Shown in pieces: positions 17,508 through 26,212 of a stretch of DNA of 33,306 bases (its first letter is position 1; each line of letters begins with the position of its first letter). A model generated the notes under the pieces. It was given only the letters and a program-made list of their open reading frames with translations, did not search any database and was not told the DNA's origin. Position numbers and translations under genes: made by a program. Source of the stretch: an uncultured Bacilli bacterium (GTDB lineage Bacteria; Bacillota_I; Bacilli_A; RF39; UBA660). The DNA is taken from positions 1 to 33,306 of the forward strand of contig CANQVV010000008.1 of assembly GCA_947627385.1 (NCBI GenBank), given 5' to 3'.

Positions 17508-17967
17508 ATATGAAGATAAATATTTAGATAATATTAGAAAATTATTAACTGAATTAGAGGAATATATTGTTTCAATTGATGAGGATAAATTAGATCAAGT
17601 TCATCCTGATTACTATGAAAAAATGGCTCTAATTGATTTAGAAGATATTAATAAAAATAATGGTAAATGTTATTTAGCTATCGAAAATAATCAAGTAGTA
17701 GGATTAATTATGGGAATTGTTCCATCTTATAGTAAATTTGATTATTTAGATTATTTATGTCCAAAAAGAGGAATAATTACTGAATTAATTGTTACTAAAA
17801 AGGCTCAACAAAAAGGAATTGGTGAAAAATTAATTAATAAATTAGAAAATTATTTTAAAGATAATAATTGTGAATATGTTTTAGTTGATGTGTTTGCCTA
17901 TAATAATTCGGGTATAAAATTTTATAATAAAAATGGTTATCATCCAAGAATGATTTGTAATATATAG
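17494..17967 (+). CDS. GNAT family N-acetyltransferase
   Basis: A 157-residue GNAT acetyltransferase. The core is easy to see: CYLAIENNQVVGLIMGIV (beta2-beta3), RGIITELIVTKKAQQKGIGEKLI with the Q/RxxGxG acetyl-CoA loop QQKGIG, then CEYVLVDVFAYNNSGIKFYNKNGYHPRM, the usual beta5-alpha4 end. It acetylates an unknown amine; the family includes aminoglycoside-type and protein N-acetyltransferases. I prefer ATG 17494; a GTG at 17473 would add seven hydrophobic residues and directly abuts the AAGGAAG site at 17466-17472. The gene overlaps the preceding acetyltransferase and was probably cotranscribed with it. The two are not close copies. Confidence 0.8.
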   Translation: MKIIEYEDKYLDNIRKLLTELEEYIVSIDEDKLDQVHPDYYEKMALIDLEDINKNNGKCYLAIENNQVVGLIMGIVPSYSKFDYLDYLCPKRGIITELIVTKKAQQKGIGEKLINKLENYFKDNNCEYVLVDVFAYNNSGIKFYNKNGYHPRMICNI

Positions 17968-17992
17968 AAGTTATGAAATTAACAACTTTTTA
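17968..17992 (+). terminator. Weak terminator candidate
   Basis: AAGTT (17968-17972) can pair with AACTT (17984-17988), with inner GTTA/TAAC pairing as an alternative, followed by TTT. The stem is short and the call uncertain. Confidence 0.3.
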
Positions 17993-18012
17993 CTTTTATA
18001 GATATAAAATAC

Positions 18013-18041
18013 TTGAATAAAAAATTAATTTTTAGTAAACT
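18013..18041 (+). promoter_or_regulatory. Candidate promoter
   Basis: TTGAAT (18013-18018) and TAAACT (18036-18041) are separated by 17 bases. The -10 ends 23 bases before the ATG at 18065. The -10 match is moderate. Confidence 0.35.
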
Positions 18042-18064
18042 TATTTTAGAGTAGGAAGATGTTT

Positions 18065-19141
18065 ATGAACGATATGTTTATAACTGATAGTAAAGGTAAT
18101 AATTTTGTTATCAATAAAACGAATGGCCAATATGAAGTATATAAAGTAGTAGATGGGAATCGTATTTCACCTACTAAAGAAGAATTAGAGTTTATATTAA
18201 ATGAAATTAGAAATATAAAAAGTATTAAACCACAAGAGCGGCCAAAAAATTTAGATGATTATATAAAATTATTAAAAGAAATGATTAATAACAAAAAAAT
18301 AGTTAATTTTGATCAATTGAGTAATTTTATAAAAAGTTGTGAACTTTCTGGTGAAGAAAAGGTTAAACTTAGTGAAGCTGGAATTGCTGATTTACAAATT
18401 CAAGATATAATTCAGTTGAAAAATAGAATTATAAATAGTTTAAAAGAAGAAAAAAGGCCAGATTTAAAAGCATTAATTAATTTTAACATAAAGGATAATT
18501 CAATCGGAGCAAAATATTGTGAAGTAAAACTTAATTATCAATCTAATAATAATACAACTGAACATATTAAAGAACAATTAAATTATAATGATACTTTAAA
18601 AAGAGAATTAATAGAGCCTGTCTTATTGGAAATTGCTATTCAAAGTCAGATAAAAGATAATTTTATTGTAAAAGTACCAAATGATATAAATAATCGAAGT
18701 AATTATATGTTAAGTACTGATGAAGATATTATGTTTAATTTAAATAATGTTGAATATGAATATGCTGATAAATTACAAAAAAGGTGTATGAATTTAAAAG
18801 ATAAACAACCAGTTAATGATGCCGAAGAAAGAAGTGAGAAAATATCTGAACTTCAAGATGAAGCTCATCCAGAAGATAGTAATCGAAAAGATTTTGAAAA
18901 TGTAAAGACTGATGAACAAGGATTAATGTATGATGTAAATGGTAATTATATTGGTAGAATAGATGAGAATGGCAATGTTATAAGGGAAAATAGCCAACCT
19001 GAACTTGATAAAGGGAGAGCAAGGGTACGAGTACCAAAGGGCTATAAAACAAATGGATTTGCTATGACAACTATTATTTTAGCAGTAACATCTCTTGTTA
19101 GTAGCGTTTTATTTTTAATTCAAATCTTTTGGTTAAGTTAA
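18065..19141 (+). CDS. Tail-anchored hypothetical membrane protein
   Basis: A 358-residue protein that I do not recognise. The N-terminal 320 residues are soluble, charged and mostly helical. A short YDVNGNYIGRIDENGNVI stretch (about 300-317) looks like a small beta-hairpin repeat. The last 24 residues (from about GFAMTTIILAV to the end) form one hydrophobic helix, so the protein is probably tail-anchored with its bulk in the cytoplasm. No signal peptide. I choose ATG 18065 over ATG 18059 because AGGAAG (18053-18058) then has a 6-base gap. No terminator is visible between it and the surface protein gene 73 bases downstream, so readthrough into that gene is possible. Confidence 0.6.
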   Translation: MNDMFITDSKGNNFVINKTNGQYEVYKVVDGNRISPTKEELEFILNEIRNIKSIKPQERPKNLDDYIKLLKEMINNKKIVNFDQLSNFIKSCELSGEEKVKLSEAGIADLQIQDIIQLKNRIINSLKEEKRPDLKALINFNIKDNSIGAKYCEVKLNYQSNNNTTEHIKEQLNYNDTLKRELIEPVLLEIAIQSQIKDNFIVKVPNDINNRSNYMLSTDEDIMFNLNNVEYEYADKLQKRCMNLKDKQPVNDAEERSEKISELQDEAHPEDSNRKDFENVKTDEQGLMYDVNGNYIGRIDENGNVIRENSQPELDKGRARVRVPKGYKTNGFAMTTIILAVTSLVSSVLFLIQIFWLS

Positions 19142-19156
19142 AATAAAAATGAAATC

Positions 19157-19184
19157 TTGACTTTCGGGAGGGGTATTATAAAAT
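19157..19184 (+). promoter_or_regulatory. Promoter copy A with interrupted G-tract spacer
   Basis: TTGACT (19157-19162), a 16-base spacer containing GGGAGGGG (19166-19173), and TAAAAT (19179-19184). It is homologous to the promoter of the paralogue at 31708: the block from here through the start codon is nearly identical. In this copy an A breaks the G-run and both hexamers are weaker, so it may be the stabilised version. Confidence 0.6.
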
Positions 19185-19214
19185 TACCTTATAAAATAGG
19201 AAGGATTGTATAAT

Positions 19215-20621
19215 ATGGAAGTTATCAACAAATATAGGAAAGAATTAATAATACTAGGAGTAATAATAGAGATAATATTAGTACCCTTAATAGTAAGAAA
19301 TATAATAAGTTTAAAAAATAAAGATAATAATAGTAATAATTTTCCAAATAACCATGAAGTAGGAAAGCAAGAACTTGGTATAATGTATCGTGATAGTGAT
19401 ACAGATCAATATAAAACATATAGTGGGTCAATAATGGATGCAATAAATAATAGTTATGAATTGAATTTAACTAATAGTAAGTGTAGTGATGGAAGTGGAG
19501 CCACAGTAACACCAAGTAGTGTATTATCAATAAGTGGCAGTACAGTAACCATAAAAAGTAATAAAACAGTATATTGTACATTGTATTTTGATTTGAATAG
19601 TGGTCCTGAAATTTTAAAAGGTTTAAGAAAAAAAGATTCAGCGGGGACACTATCCAAAGGAATAGTAGGTGATATGTATAGATATCAAGGGACAGGAGAC
19701 GTACCAAATTGGATATGCTTTGGAACAACCGATAATTGTGGAGCAAATGATGATTTAATAGATAAATATATGTATCGAATAATAGGAATCACCGAAGAAG
19801 GTGAAATGAAACTCGTAAAAGAAACATTTGTAGAGGAAGGACCGTACTCGGGTTTTTCGTGGAATGACGAATGGAAAATAGATTCAGGAACAGATTTATG
19901 TCCAAATGGAATATGCCCAGAATGGAATGAAGCAGACTTGTTCCAAAGAATAAACGGAACAGCAAACGGAACAAAGTCTGGTAGTGGTGCTGCTGACGAT
20001 AAAGTAGATAACGATACAGACATCTTCATAGATAGTGAACAATACGATTATCTACGCTCAGGAGACTCATACAATGGTGGAACAAAAGCAAGTACATGGT
20101 ATAACTTAATAAGTGAACATGACTGGATGTATGGTGATACAACAGAAGATACATATAATGGAAATACGGCATATCAAATAGAAACTGGTCAAAAAGAAAC
20201 AATTCACTATATACAAGAACCGGTCGGCTCAACAACAGTAGTATATAGAAGTTATAAATGGCCAGGAACAAATAAAGTAAAGGCAAAAATAAGCTTAATG
20301 TACATGCATGATTATTTATATTCATATCCAGAAGGTAATCCGGGAAATGGCAAAAATATAAAGAATAGTTGGATATATTTTCGTAAGGATGGTTACAATA
20401 CAAAGAACTCTTACGAGTGGTTATCCACTCGGTTCGGTGTGAATGACAATGGTCTCATGACGGTCCAAGCCCGGTTGGTGAGCTCGGACGGATACTTGGT
20501 CGACTATGGTTTCTACCTTGCTAGTGGCGTGCGTCCTGTCTTCTATCTAACGCCCGATGTAACAATCAAGGATGGAGGAGAAGGAACGAAAACAAATCCG
20601 TTCATCTTGGATGTTAAATAA
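19215..20621 (+). CDS. Membrane-anchored variable surface protein
   Basis: A 468-residue protein. Residues 6-28 form an N-terminal hydrophobic segment between basic patches (KYRKE / RNIISLKNK), acting as an uncleaved anchor or signal. A conserved domain of about 100 residues (...SGSIMDAIN...SKCSDGSG...YCTLYFD) is shared with the protein at 31708. The rest differs. Its C-terminal 75 residues (NSYEWLSTRFG ... ARLVSSDGYL ... SGVRPVFYLTP) resemble the GVRPVxYL-ended domains (DUF6273-type, possibly C-type-lectin/FGE-like) of gut Firmicute surface proteins. That end is encoded by an abrupt GC-rich block. I start at ATG 19215, with AGGAAGG at 19198-19204, not the TTG at 19206. The role is probably adhesion or surface variation; this is inference. 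Confidence 0.65.
   Translation: MEVINKYRKELIILGVIIEIILVPLIVRNIISLKNKDNNSNNFPNNHEVGKQELGIMYRDSDTDQYKTYSGSIMDAINNSYELNLTNSKCSDGSGATVTPSSVLSISGSTVTIKSNKTVYCTLYFDLNSGPEILKGLRKKDSAGTLSKGIVGDMYRYQGTGDVPNWICFGTTDNCGANDDLIDKYMYRIIGITEEGEMKLVKETFVEEGPYSGFSWNDEWKIDSGTDLCPNGICPEWNEADLFQRINGTANGTKSGSGAADDKVDNDTDIFIDSEQYDYLRSGDSYNGGTKASTWYNLISEHDWMYGDTTEDTYNGNTAYQIETGQKETIHYIQEPVGSTTVVYRSYKWPGTNKVKAKISLMYMHDYLYSYPEGNPGNGKNIKNSWIYFRKDGYNTKNSYEWLSTRFGVNDNGLMTVQARLVSSDGYLVDYGFYLASGVRPVFYLTPDVTIKDGGEGTKTNPFILDVK
20404..20570 (+). other. GC-rich, adenine-poor 3' cassette in surface gene
   Basis: Counting by hand, 20411-20560 holds 79 G or C in 150 bases (53%) and only 25 A (17%), against surrounding DNA that is strongly A-rich. 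It covers residues about 397-450, the WLSTRFG-to-GVRPVFYL part of the C-terminal domain, and ends about 50 bases before the stop codon. The frame stays open. Composition this different over so short a stretch suggests replacement, recombination or targeted diversification. Confidence 0.7.
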
Positions 20622-20640
20622 CTCGTCAACGAATACGTAA

Positions 20641-20689
20641 AAAATAGAGCAAGCAATTTTTAGGAGATGGAGTAATTCATCTCTATTTT
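20641..20689 (+). terminator. Terminator with two competing hairpins
   Basis: AAAATAGAG (20641-20649) pairs perfectly with CTCTATTTT (20681-20689). Alternatively GGAGATGGA (20663-20671) pairs with TTCATCTCT (20676-20684) using two G-U pairs. The two share CTCT and cannot both form fully. A T-rich tail follows. It separates the surface gene from the membrane protein gene. Confidence 0.65.
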
Positions 20690-20720
20690 GTTATATTTAG
20701 TAGTAAAAATATACTAAATT

Positions 20721-20729
20721 TGCTATAAT
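20721..20729 (+). promoter_or_regulatory. Extended -10 promoter
   Basis: TGCTATAAT, without a good -35. It ends 17 bases before the TTG start at 20747, again giving a very short leader. Confidence 0.55.
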
Positions 20730-20746
20730 TAAATTAGGTGATGAAT

Positions 20747-22333
20747 TTGAAAAATAATATTATAAAAACTTTAATTATGGTAGTAATAGCGTTAGTTTTA
20801 TATTACTTTATATTGCCACCAATTAATTTAAGCAGTCCAGCATTTTGGTCATATTTATTTTTATTATCAATTATTTTTGCCATATTAAATTTTTATGGTG
20901 ATTTAAGCAAATCATTTAAGCAAAGATATTTTAAATTGAGTAATTACTCTACTTATTATATTATTGGTGTAGTTGGTATATGGCTTTTAATTGGTTTAAT
21001 AAATTTCTGTGTTTCACCAATTTTCAATGCTAAGAGTTATAGTCAAAGAATTACTATTGATGAAGATCATGAATTTACAACCGATATTAAACCAGTTGAT
21101 TTTACTAAAACACCTCTAATTGATAGAGAAAGTAGTGAAAAACTTGGTGACCGTAAAATGGGTGAATTTACTTCTTGGGTAAGTCAATTTTATGTTAGTG
21201 ATTTATATACGCAAATAAATTACAATAATAGTATTGTTAGAGTTACACCGATTGAATATGATGGCTTTATAAAATATTTAACAAATAGGGATGAAGGTAT
21301 AAAAGGTTATATTGTTGTTGATTCAGTTAAGGGAAGTGCATCTTTAAAGGAATTAAAAAAAGGTATGCGTTATATGCCAAGTGCTTACTTTTTTGAAAAT
21401 TTAGAAAGAAAATTAAGAATTAGTTATCCTACTACTATTTTTGGGGAAGCGTCGTTTGAAATTGATAATGATGGTAATCCCTATTGGATTGTACCTACCA
21501 TTAAATATACAGGTGTAGGAATGAAAAAAGAAATAAGCGGAGCAGTTATACTAGATCCTTTAACTGGTACTAGTAAAAAATATAAAATAAAAGATATACC
21601 AACTTGGGTTGATCATGTTTATAGTGCTGATTTAATTATTGAACAAGTAGATAATTGGGGTGAATATAAAAATGGTTTCTTTAATTCTATTTTTGGTCAA
21701 AAAGATGTTATAAATACAACTGAGGGTTATAATTATTTGGTAATGGATGATGATGTTTATTTATATACGGGTATAACTTCTGTTTCATCAGATGAATCTA
21801 ATTTAGGTTTTATTTTAGCTAATTTAAGAACTAAGGAAACCCATTATTATAGTGCTCCGGGAGCTGAAGAATTTAGTGCTATGGCCTCTGCCGAAGGCTT
21901 AGTTCAAGAAAAAAATTACGAAGCTTCATTTCCTCTTTTAATTAATTTAAATAATAAACCAACTTATTTGTTAAGTTTAAAAGACAATGCAGGGTTAGTT
22001 AAAATGTATGCCTTTATTGATGTTGCGGATTATCAAAAAGTTGTTGTCAGTGATGCTTCATTGGGTATAGATGCTGCTGTTACAAAATATTTAGGTGATA
22101 ATACTTCTATTGACTCTACTAATTTAAAAGAATATGAAATTACAATTAAAAATATTACCAGTGCTGTTATAGATGGTAACACTAGTTACTACATAACAGA
22201 TACTAACGATAAATATTATAAAGTTAGTATTAATGTTAACAAATTATTATTACCATTCTTAAAAAAAGAAGATACTATTAAAATTACTTGTAATGAATCT
22301 GAGGTATCAGAAATTGTTTCAATAAGTAGATAA
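20747..22333 (+). CDS. Hypothetical multi-pass membrane protein with large extracytoplasmic domain
   Basis: A 528-residue protein with three predicted membrane helices in the first 100 residues (about 6-24, 33-51, 69-92), followed by a soluble part of about 425 residues. The soluble part is beta-rich. It includes GYIVVDSVKGSASL, a FEIDNDGNPYWIVPTIKY stretch and ISGAVILDPLTGTSKKYKI, which have the look of PepSY-like units (predicted strand, DxxGxPYW turn, strand), and ends with an OB-like KYYKVSIN...DTIKITCNESEV. I cannot name the family. ATG 20741 and GTG 20738 abut the AGGTG site; TTG 20747 has the better gap of 5 bases from AGGTGA, so I use it. The gene is monocistronic: a terminator follows at 22343. 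Confidence 0.65.
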   Translation: MKNNIIKTLIMVVIALVLYYFILPPINLSSPAFWSYLFLLSIIFAILNFYGDLSKSFKQRYFKLSNYSTYYIIGVVGIWLLIGLINFCVSPIFNAKSYSQRITIDEDHEFTTDIKPVDFTKTPLIDRESSEKLGDRKMGEFTSWVSQFYVSDLYTQINYNNSIVRVTPIEYDGFIKYLTNRDEGIKGYIVVDSVKGSASLKELKKGMRYMPSAYFFENLERKLRISYPTTIFGEASFEIDNDGNPYWIVPTIKYTGVGMKKEISGAVILDPLTGTSKKYKIKDIPTWVDHVYSADLIIEQVDNWGEYKNGFFNSIFGQKDVINTTEGYNYLVMDDDVYLYTGITSVSSDESNLGFILANLRTKETHYYSAPGAEEFSAMASAEGLVQEKNYEASFPLLINLNNKPTYLLSLKDNAGLVKMYAFIDVADYQKVVVSDASLGIDAAVTKYLGDNTSIDSTNLKEYEITIKNITSAVIDGNTSYYITDTNDKYYKVSINVNKLLLPFLKKEDTIKITCNESEVSEIVSISR

Positions 22334-22342
22334 ACCAAATAA

Positions 22343-22366
22343 AATACTAGAATTGCTAGTATTTTT
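22343..22366 (+). terminator. Rho-independent terminator
   Basis: AATACTAG (22343-22350) and CTAGTATT (22356-22363) form a perfect 8-bp stem with a 5-base loop, followed by TTT and further T-rich sequence. Confidence 0.85.
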
Positions 22367-22379
22367 GTTTTGTTTATTA

Positions 22380-22385
22380 TATAAT
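22380..22385 (+). promoter_or_regulatory. Candidate -10 element
   Basis: TATAAT ends 23 bases before the ATG at 22408. No good -35 is seen. It fits the short-leader pattern of other genes here. Confidence 0.4.
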
Positions 22386-22407
22386 TAAAATAATAGAGGG
22401 TGTAGAT

Positions 22408-25400
22408 ATGAAACCTAAAATTACTATTGAAGAATTTTTAAAAATAAAGCAAGAATTAATTGATTTTCTAGAACAAAAAGAAGAAGAAATAGATGAATTA
22501 GAGTTTGAAGAAAATGAAGAAACTATAAAAAAAATAATAATTCAATATGGTATATTATTTGATAAATTACTACAATATGATTTAGGTGATATTCCCTTTG
22601 AAAAATGGGATGGCATAACTATTTGGGGATCCCAAGGTGTATATATTCCAAATTTTTCTAACACCCATGCTAATATAGACTTTAAAATAGTTGAATTTGA
22701 AGGGAATTTTGCTAATTTTAGAACTTGTAATATTCGAAATATTTTTAAGCATAATCTAAATGATTTAATGTTTGATGAAGAAGTAGTGTTAAATAGTCCT
22801 GAATTGTTTCCGTATGCAAATTATTCTCCTTATTTTAAAGAAATATATTATGGAGTATCTAAATTATCATTGGATGATATATTAGATTTAAGTGATGAAG
22901 AATTAGACTGTTTAGATAAATCAACTTCAAAACGTTTTAGTAAAGAATATGCTAGAATAATAAATATTATTGGTTTTAGAAAGACTGTGGAGTTATATAA
23001 AGAAAATCAAATTGATTTTATTAATTATGTAAATATATATGATAATATTTGCTTAAATGATTATGGCTTTTTTGATGATAATGAAATGATAAACAATTTT
23101 TATGGGTATATAAATAAATCCTTATATGAAAATTTATGTTCTATATTAAGAAATGATTTTCAATATACAGAAAAATTAGAAAAGTTTGTATCAAAAAATT
23201 TTTCTATATTTTTAAAAATATTTAGTGTTCCAAACATTAAATCAAGTTTATATTTAGTTCAAAGCGTATATAGTAAATTTATATCTTCGTTAAAAGAAGA
23301 AAAAATAAATGAAGAAATAGAAGTTTATTATGAAAAATTTTTAAAAATTTTATTATCAATATCTGCTGGTAAAAGTAGTGAATTAGTAGATTTTTTGAAT
23401 AATAATACTACTTATAATATAAGAGAAAAAATGGTAAATAGTGATGAATTTATTACTTATCGATCAAGTGATATTTTATTAGATACCAATCAAAGTATTA
23501 TTTTTGAAATATTTAATCCCGAATTTTTTACGAAATTTGCCCAAGAAACAAATATTTTTAATGGAAATTTTACTAATGATGTTGAGCAATTTATTGAATA
23601 TTTTAAACAAAATGATTATCAAATACCAAAAACTTATGAAGAATTCTATCAGTTTATGACACAAATGTTATTAAAAACTTCTATAATTTATTATTATCCA
23701 GGAAGTAAATTAGAAGAAACTAATCCTGGAATGTTTTTGCCAAAAGATTGTCCTAATGAATTGAAAGAAAAATTTTATAATCGACTTTTAACAATTGAGG
23801 ATATCAGAAAAAATAAAGAGTATTTTGCTAAAACTAAGGTAGCCTATGGTTTAGAAAGTAAATATTATTGGGTTAATGAAATTCAGGATAAAATAGATTT
23901 TAATTTATTTTTAAAAATTATTTCTAAATATTCTTTAATTACAGAAAATAAGTTGGGAAATTTATATGTTAATTTTATAAAAAATAATATTCAAAATTTA
24001 AATGAGGAAAAGCTAGAAGTAATAAGTGAAGTATTATTAAGACTTGAAAATAGTAATTCTTTGGAATTGCGTAATTTTATGTTAGCAATAGCATCACAAA
24101 TATTAGAATTAGACAATCCACTTCAAAAATTAGAAGAAATAGAAAATATATTTTTAAAAAATAATTTACCAACAATAGGTAAAACTTTTTCAGTATTTCA
24201 AATTTTACATCCTGATTTTTTAGGATTTAGCTTTGAAGGCTCACAATTATCTCCTATTTTGATTCAAAATAATAATCGAATGAGAAGTACTATTGTTTTT
24301 GCTGATTTAATTAAATGTGCTGTTGGTTCAAATAATAAATCTATAAAAGATTATTTAGATAATATTGAACAAGGTAATTTAATATATGAAAGTATAAAAA
24401 ATGGCCAAAGAAAATTTGCTGATTTAACAAGTGAAGAAATTAAAATTTTAAAAACTTTTATGTTTCATTTAATTACATTATATAATTCATCTGACTTAGA
24501 AAAAATGGAAGAGTTACCATTGACTGATGATTTGATGAAAAATTTAGATATATTATATGCATTATTTAAACCTAACTATCGTTATGATTTGCCTGATCGA
24601 ATTGTGCGAATGTTTGCATCATTTGCGGGCTTTAAATCATTTGAACAATTAAAATCTTATTATACTGAAACAATAAATGAAGCAAATAGAAGAAATATTG
24701 CTTATAAAGATTTTACTTTAAAACAAGGTGATTTAGTAAAAGGTATTGGTGATATTACTTATTTAAGAAGTATTTTACAAAATGGATCGGTTTCCAAAGA
24801 ATATTTAGGAGCATATGCCGATAGTGATTTTACACCTCTTGATACGGATGTTTCATATATTTTAGATGAGTTTCCAAGTTATATGGATACAATTAAAAAA
24901 ACACAATCTGCTTTTTATGGACCAATATTTTTCGTTTTAAAAAATCGAGAAAATCGTTTTAATGTTACTAGAAGAGGTGAAAAATATATAGGACCAATAT
25001 CTGAATCTTCAGATCCAAAACAAATGGAACTTTTTATGACATTAAGAGAGGACCATTATGGTATTAGAACAGGTTTTGCTTCTAGTGAAATTGATTATAT
25101 TATATCTGAAAATAATGATCCTAGAATAGGTTTAGAAATAGCATTAAATGGTTTTTATATACCCGTAGTTAATGCTTATACCAAAGAAGTAATGTTTACT
25201 TATGAGGATTATAAAACTTTACGAAGTAAAATGGCGGGTTTAAAATATTATACAGATGCCGAATACGTTTTTGATTCATCTATTGAAGAAGAGGCAGCAA
25301 AATTAACAGATGCAGAAAAAGAAAAAATTTCTAAATTAAATGAAATGAATATAAGACAATCTAATGTAAAACATAATGCAATTTACGCTGTAATTTTTGA

Positions 25401-26199
25401 AGCTATAAAAGAAATTGGGTTAAAAGATTTAAAAATGGATACAATTTCAGATTTAACACCTGGAACTGCAGAAATAATTGATACAGGTTCTACTGGTAGA
25501 GGAACAAATGTATATGGTGATGGTGATTTTGATTTTATGTTAAAACTGGATTATAGTTTTATGGAAGATAATGTAAAAATGCAACAATTAAGAGAAGCTA
25601 TTCTGAAAAGAATGCCATATCAAAAATTTAAAGATATTAGTAAAAATATTAAAATTAAAGGTGTTAAGATTGAGGGATTAGATGAACTTGTCGATATAGA
25701 TATTACTTTTGCAACTAGAACTGATAAAATTGCTTATTCAACTGAAGAATGTGTCAAAGATAGATTAAAAAGTTTAAAAGAACAAGATATAATAAAATAT
25801 AACATAGTTGTTAATAACATTATAATGGCTAAAAAATATTTAAAAGAACATGGTATATATTCCAAAGCCGATGATAAAGGTTTGGGTGGAGTTGGCGTTG
25901 AAAATTGGATTTTACAAAATGGTGGTTCATTTACAAAAGCTGCTGAAACATTTTTAGAAACTGCTGCTAAATGTAGAGATTTTGAAGAATTTTGTTTCAA
26001 ATATCCTATATGGGATTTTGGTGAAAATCATATTTCTGATTATCCTCATGACAATTTTGTAAGAAATATGAACGCTGATAGTTATAAAAAAATGTGTAGT
26101 GTTTTAAAAGAATATTTAAAATCTTTGGGTAAAGATATTGACGAAGATAAAGTAAAAAGTGTAGAATTAGATGTAATTGATGGACCGAAGTTAGCCTAA
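22408..26199 (+). CDS. Giant protein with class I nucleotidyltransferase domain and ART-like middle
   Basis: A 1,263-residue soluble protein. Residues 1-770 are helical and charged, without a known family. Residues about 773-905 have an ADP-ribosyltransferase-like outline: KGIGDITYLRSILQNGSV recalls 'H.T...L.SILxxG' of DarT-type ARTs, and TGFASSEIDYII places a glutamate where ARTs carry theirs. This is tentative. Residues 1020-1100 are a clear polymerase-beta-type nucleotidyltransferase: G1027-S1028-T-G-R-G-T, D1040-F-D1042, and a third acidic position in VDIDITF (D1096/D1098). The helical tail, MAKKYLKEHGIYSKADD to VENWILQNGGSF, resembles the central domain of archaeal-type CCA-adding enzymes and OAS. 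It may modify RNA, protein or make a nucleotide signal; this is inference. RBS AGAGGG. prfB begins 13 bases downstream without a terminator. Confidence 0.7.
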   Translation: MKPKITIEEFLKIKQELIDFLEQKEEEIDELEFEENEETIKKIIIQYGILFDKLLQYDLGDIPFEKWDGITIWGSQGVYIPNFSNTHANIDFKIVEFEGNFANFRTCNIRNIFKHNLNDLMFDEEVVLNSPELFPYANYSPYFKEIYYGVSKLSLDDILDLSDEELDCLDKSTSKRFSKEYARIINIIGFRKTVELYKENQIDFINYVNIYDNICLNDYGFFDDNEMINNFYGYINKSLYENLCSILRNDFQYTEKLEKFVSKNFSIFLKIFSVPNIKSSLYLVQSVYSKFISSLKEEKINEEIEVYYEKFLKILLSISAGKSSELVDFLNNNTTYNIREKMVNSDEFITYRSSDILLDTNQSIIFEIFNPEFFTKFAQETNIFNGNFTNDVEQFIEYFKQNDYQIPKTYEEFYQFMTQMLLKTSIIYYYPGSKLEETNPGMFLPKDCPNELKEKFYNRLLTIEDIRKNKEYFAKTKVAYGLESKYYWVNEIQDKIDFNLFLKIISKYSLITENKLGNLYVNFIKNNIQNLNEEKLEVISEVLLRLENSNSLELRNFMLAIASQILELDNPLQKLEEIENIFLKNNLPTIGKTFSVFQILHPDFLGFSFEGSQLSPILIQNNNRMRSTIVFADLIKCAVGSNNKSIKDYLDNIEQGNLIYESIKNGQRKFADLTSEEIKILKTFMFHLITLYNSSDLEKMEELPLTDDLMKNLDILYALFKPNYRYDLPDRIVRMFASFAGFKSFEQLKSYYTETINEANRRNIAYKDFTLKQGDLVKGIGDITYLRSILQNGSVSKEYLGAYADSDFTPLDTDVSYILDEFPSYMDTIKKTQSAFYGPIFFVLKNRENRFNVTRRGEKYIGPISESSDPKQMELFMTLREDHYGIRTGFASSEIDYIISENNDPRIGLEIALNGFYIPVVNAYTKEVMFTYEDYKTLRSKMAGLKYYTDAEYVFDSSIEEEAAKLTDAEKEKISKLNEMNIRQSNVKHNAIYAVIFEAIKEIGLKDLKMDTISDLTPGTAEIIDTGSTGRGTNVYGDGDFDFMLKLDYSFMEDNVKMQQLREAILKRMPYQKFKDISKNIKIKGVKIEGLDELVDIDITFATRTDKIAYSTEECVKDRLKSLKEQDIIKYNIVVNNIIMAKKYLKEHGIYSKADDKGLGGVGVENWILQNGGSFTKAAETFLETAAKCRDFEEFCFKYPIWDFGENHISDYPHDNFVRNMNADSYKKMCSVLKEYLKSLGKDIDEDKVKSVELDVIDGPKLA

Positions 26200-26212
26200 G
26201 TTAGGAGGATTT

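Noticed and set aside
19225-20403. Several open frames on the minus strand opposite the surface protein gene (for example 19685-20029 and 20026-20403)
   Set aside because: They have no ribosome binding sites, give low-complexity or unrecognisable proteins, and lie wholly opposite a gene with clear domains. They arise from its codon use.
19215-20621. A complete diversity-generating retroelement
   Set aside because: Only a variable-region-like composition is seen. No reverse transcriptase, accessory gene or template repeat is in the window, so a full system cannot be claimed.
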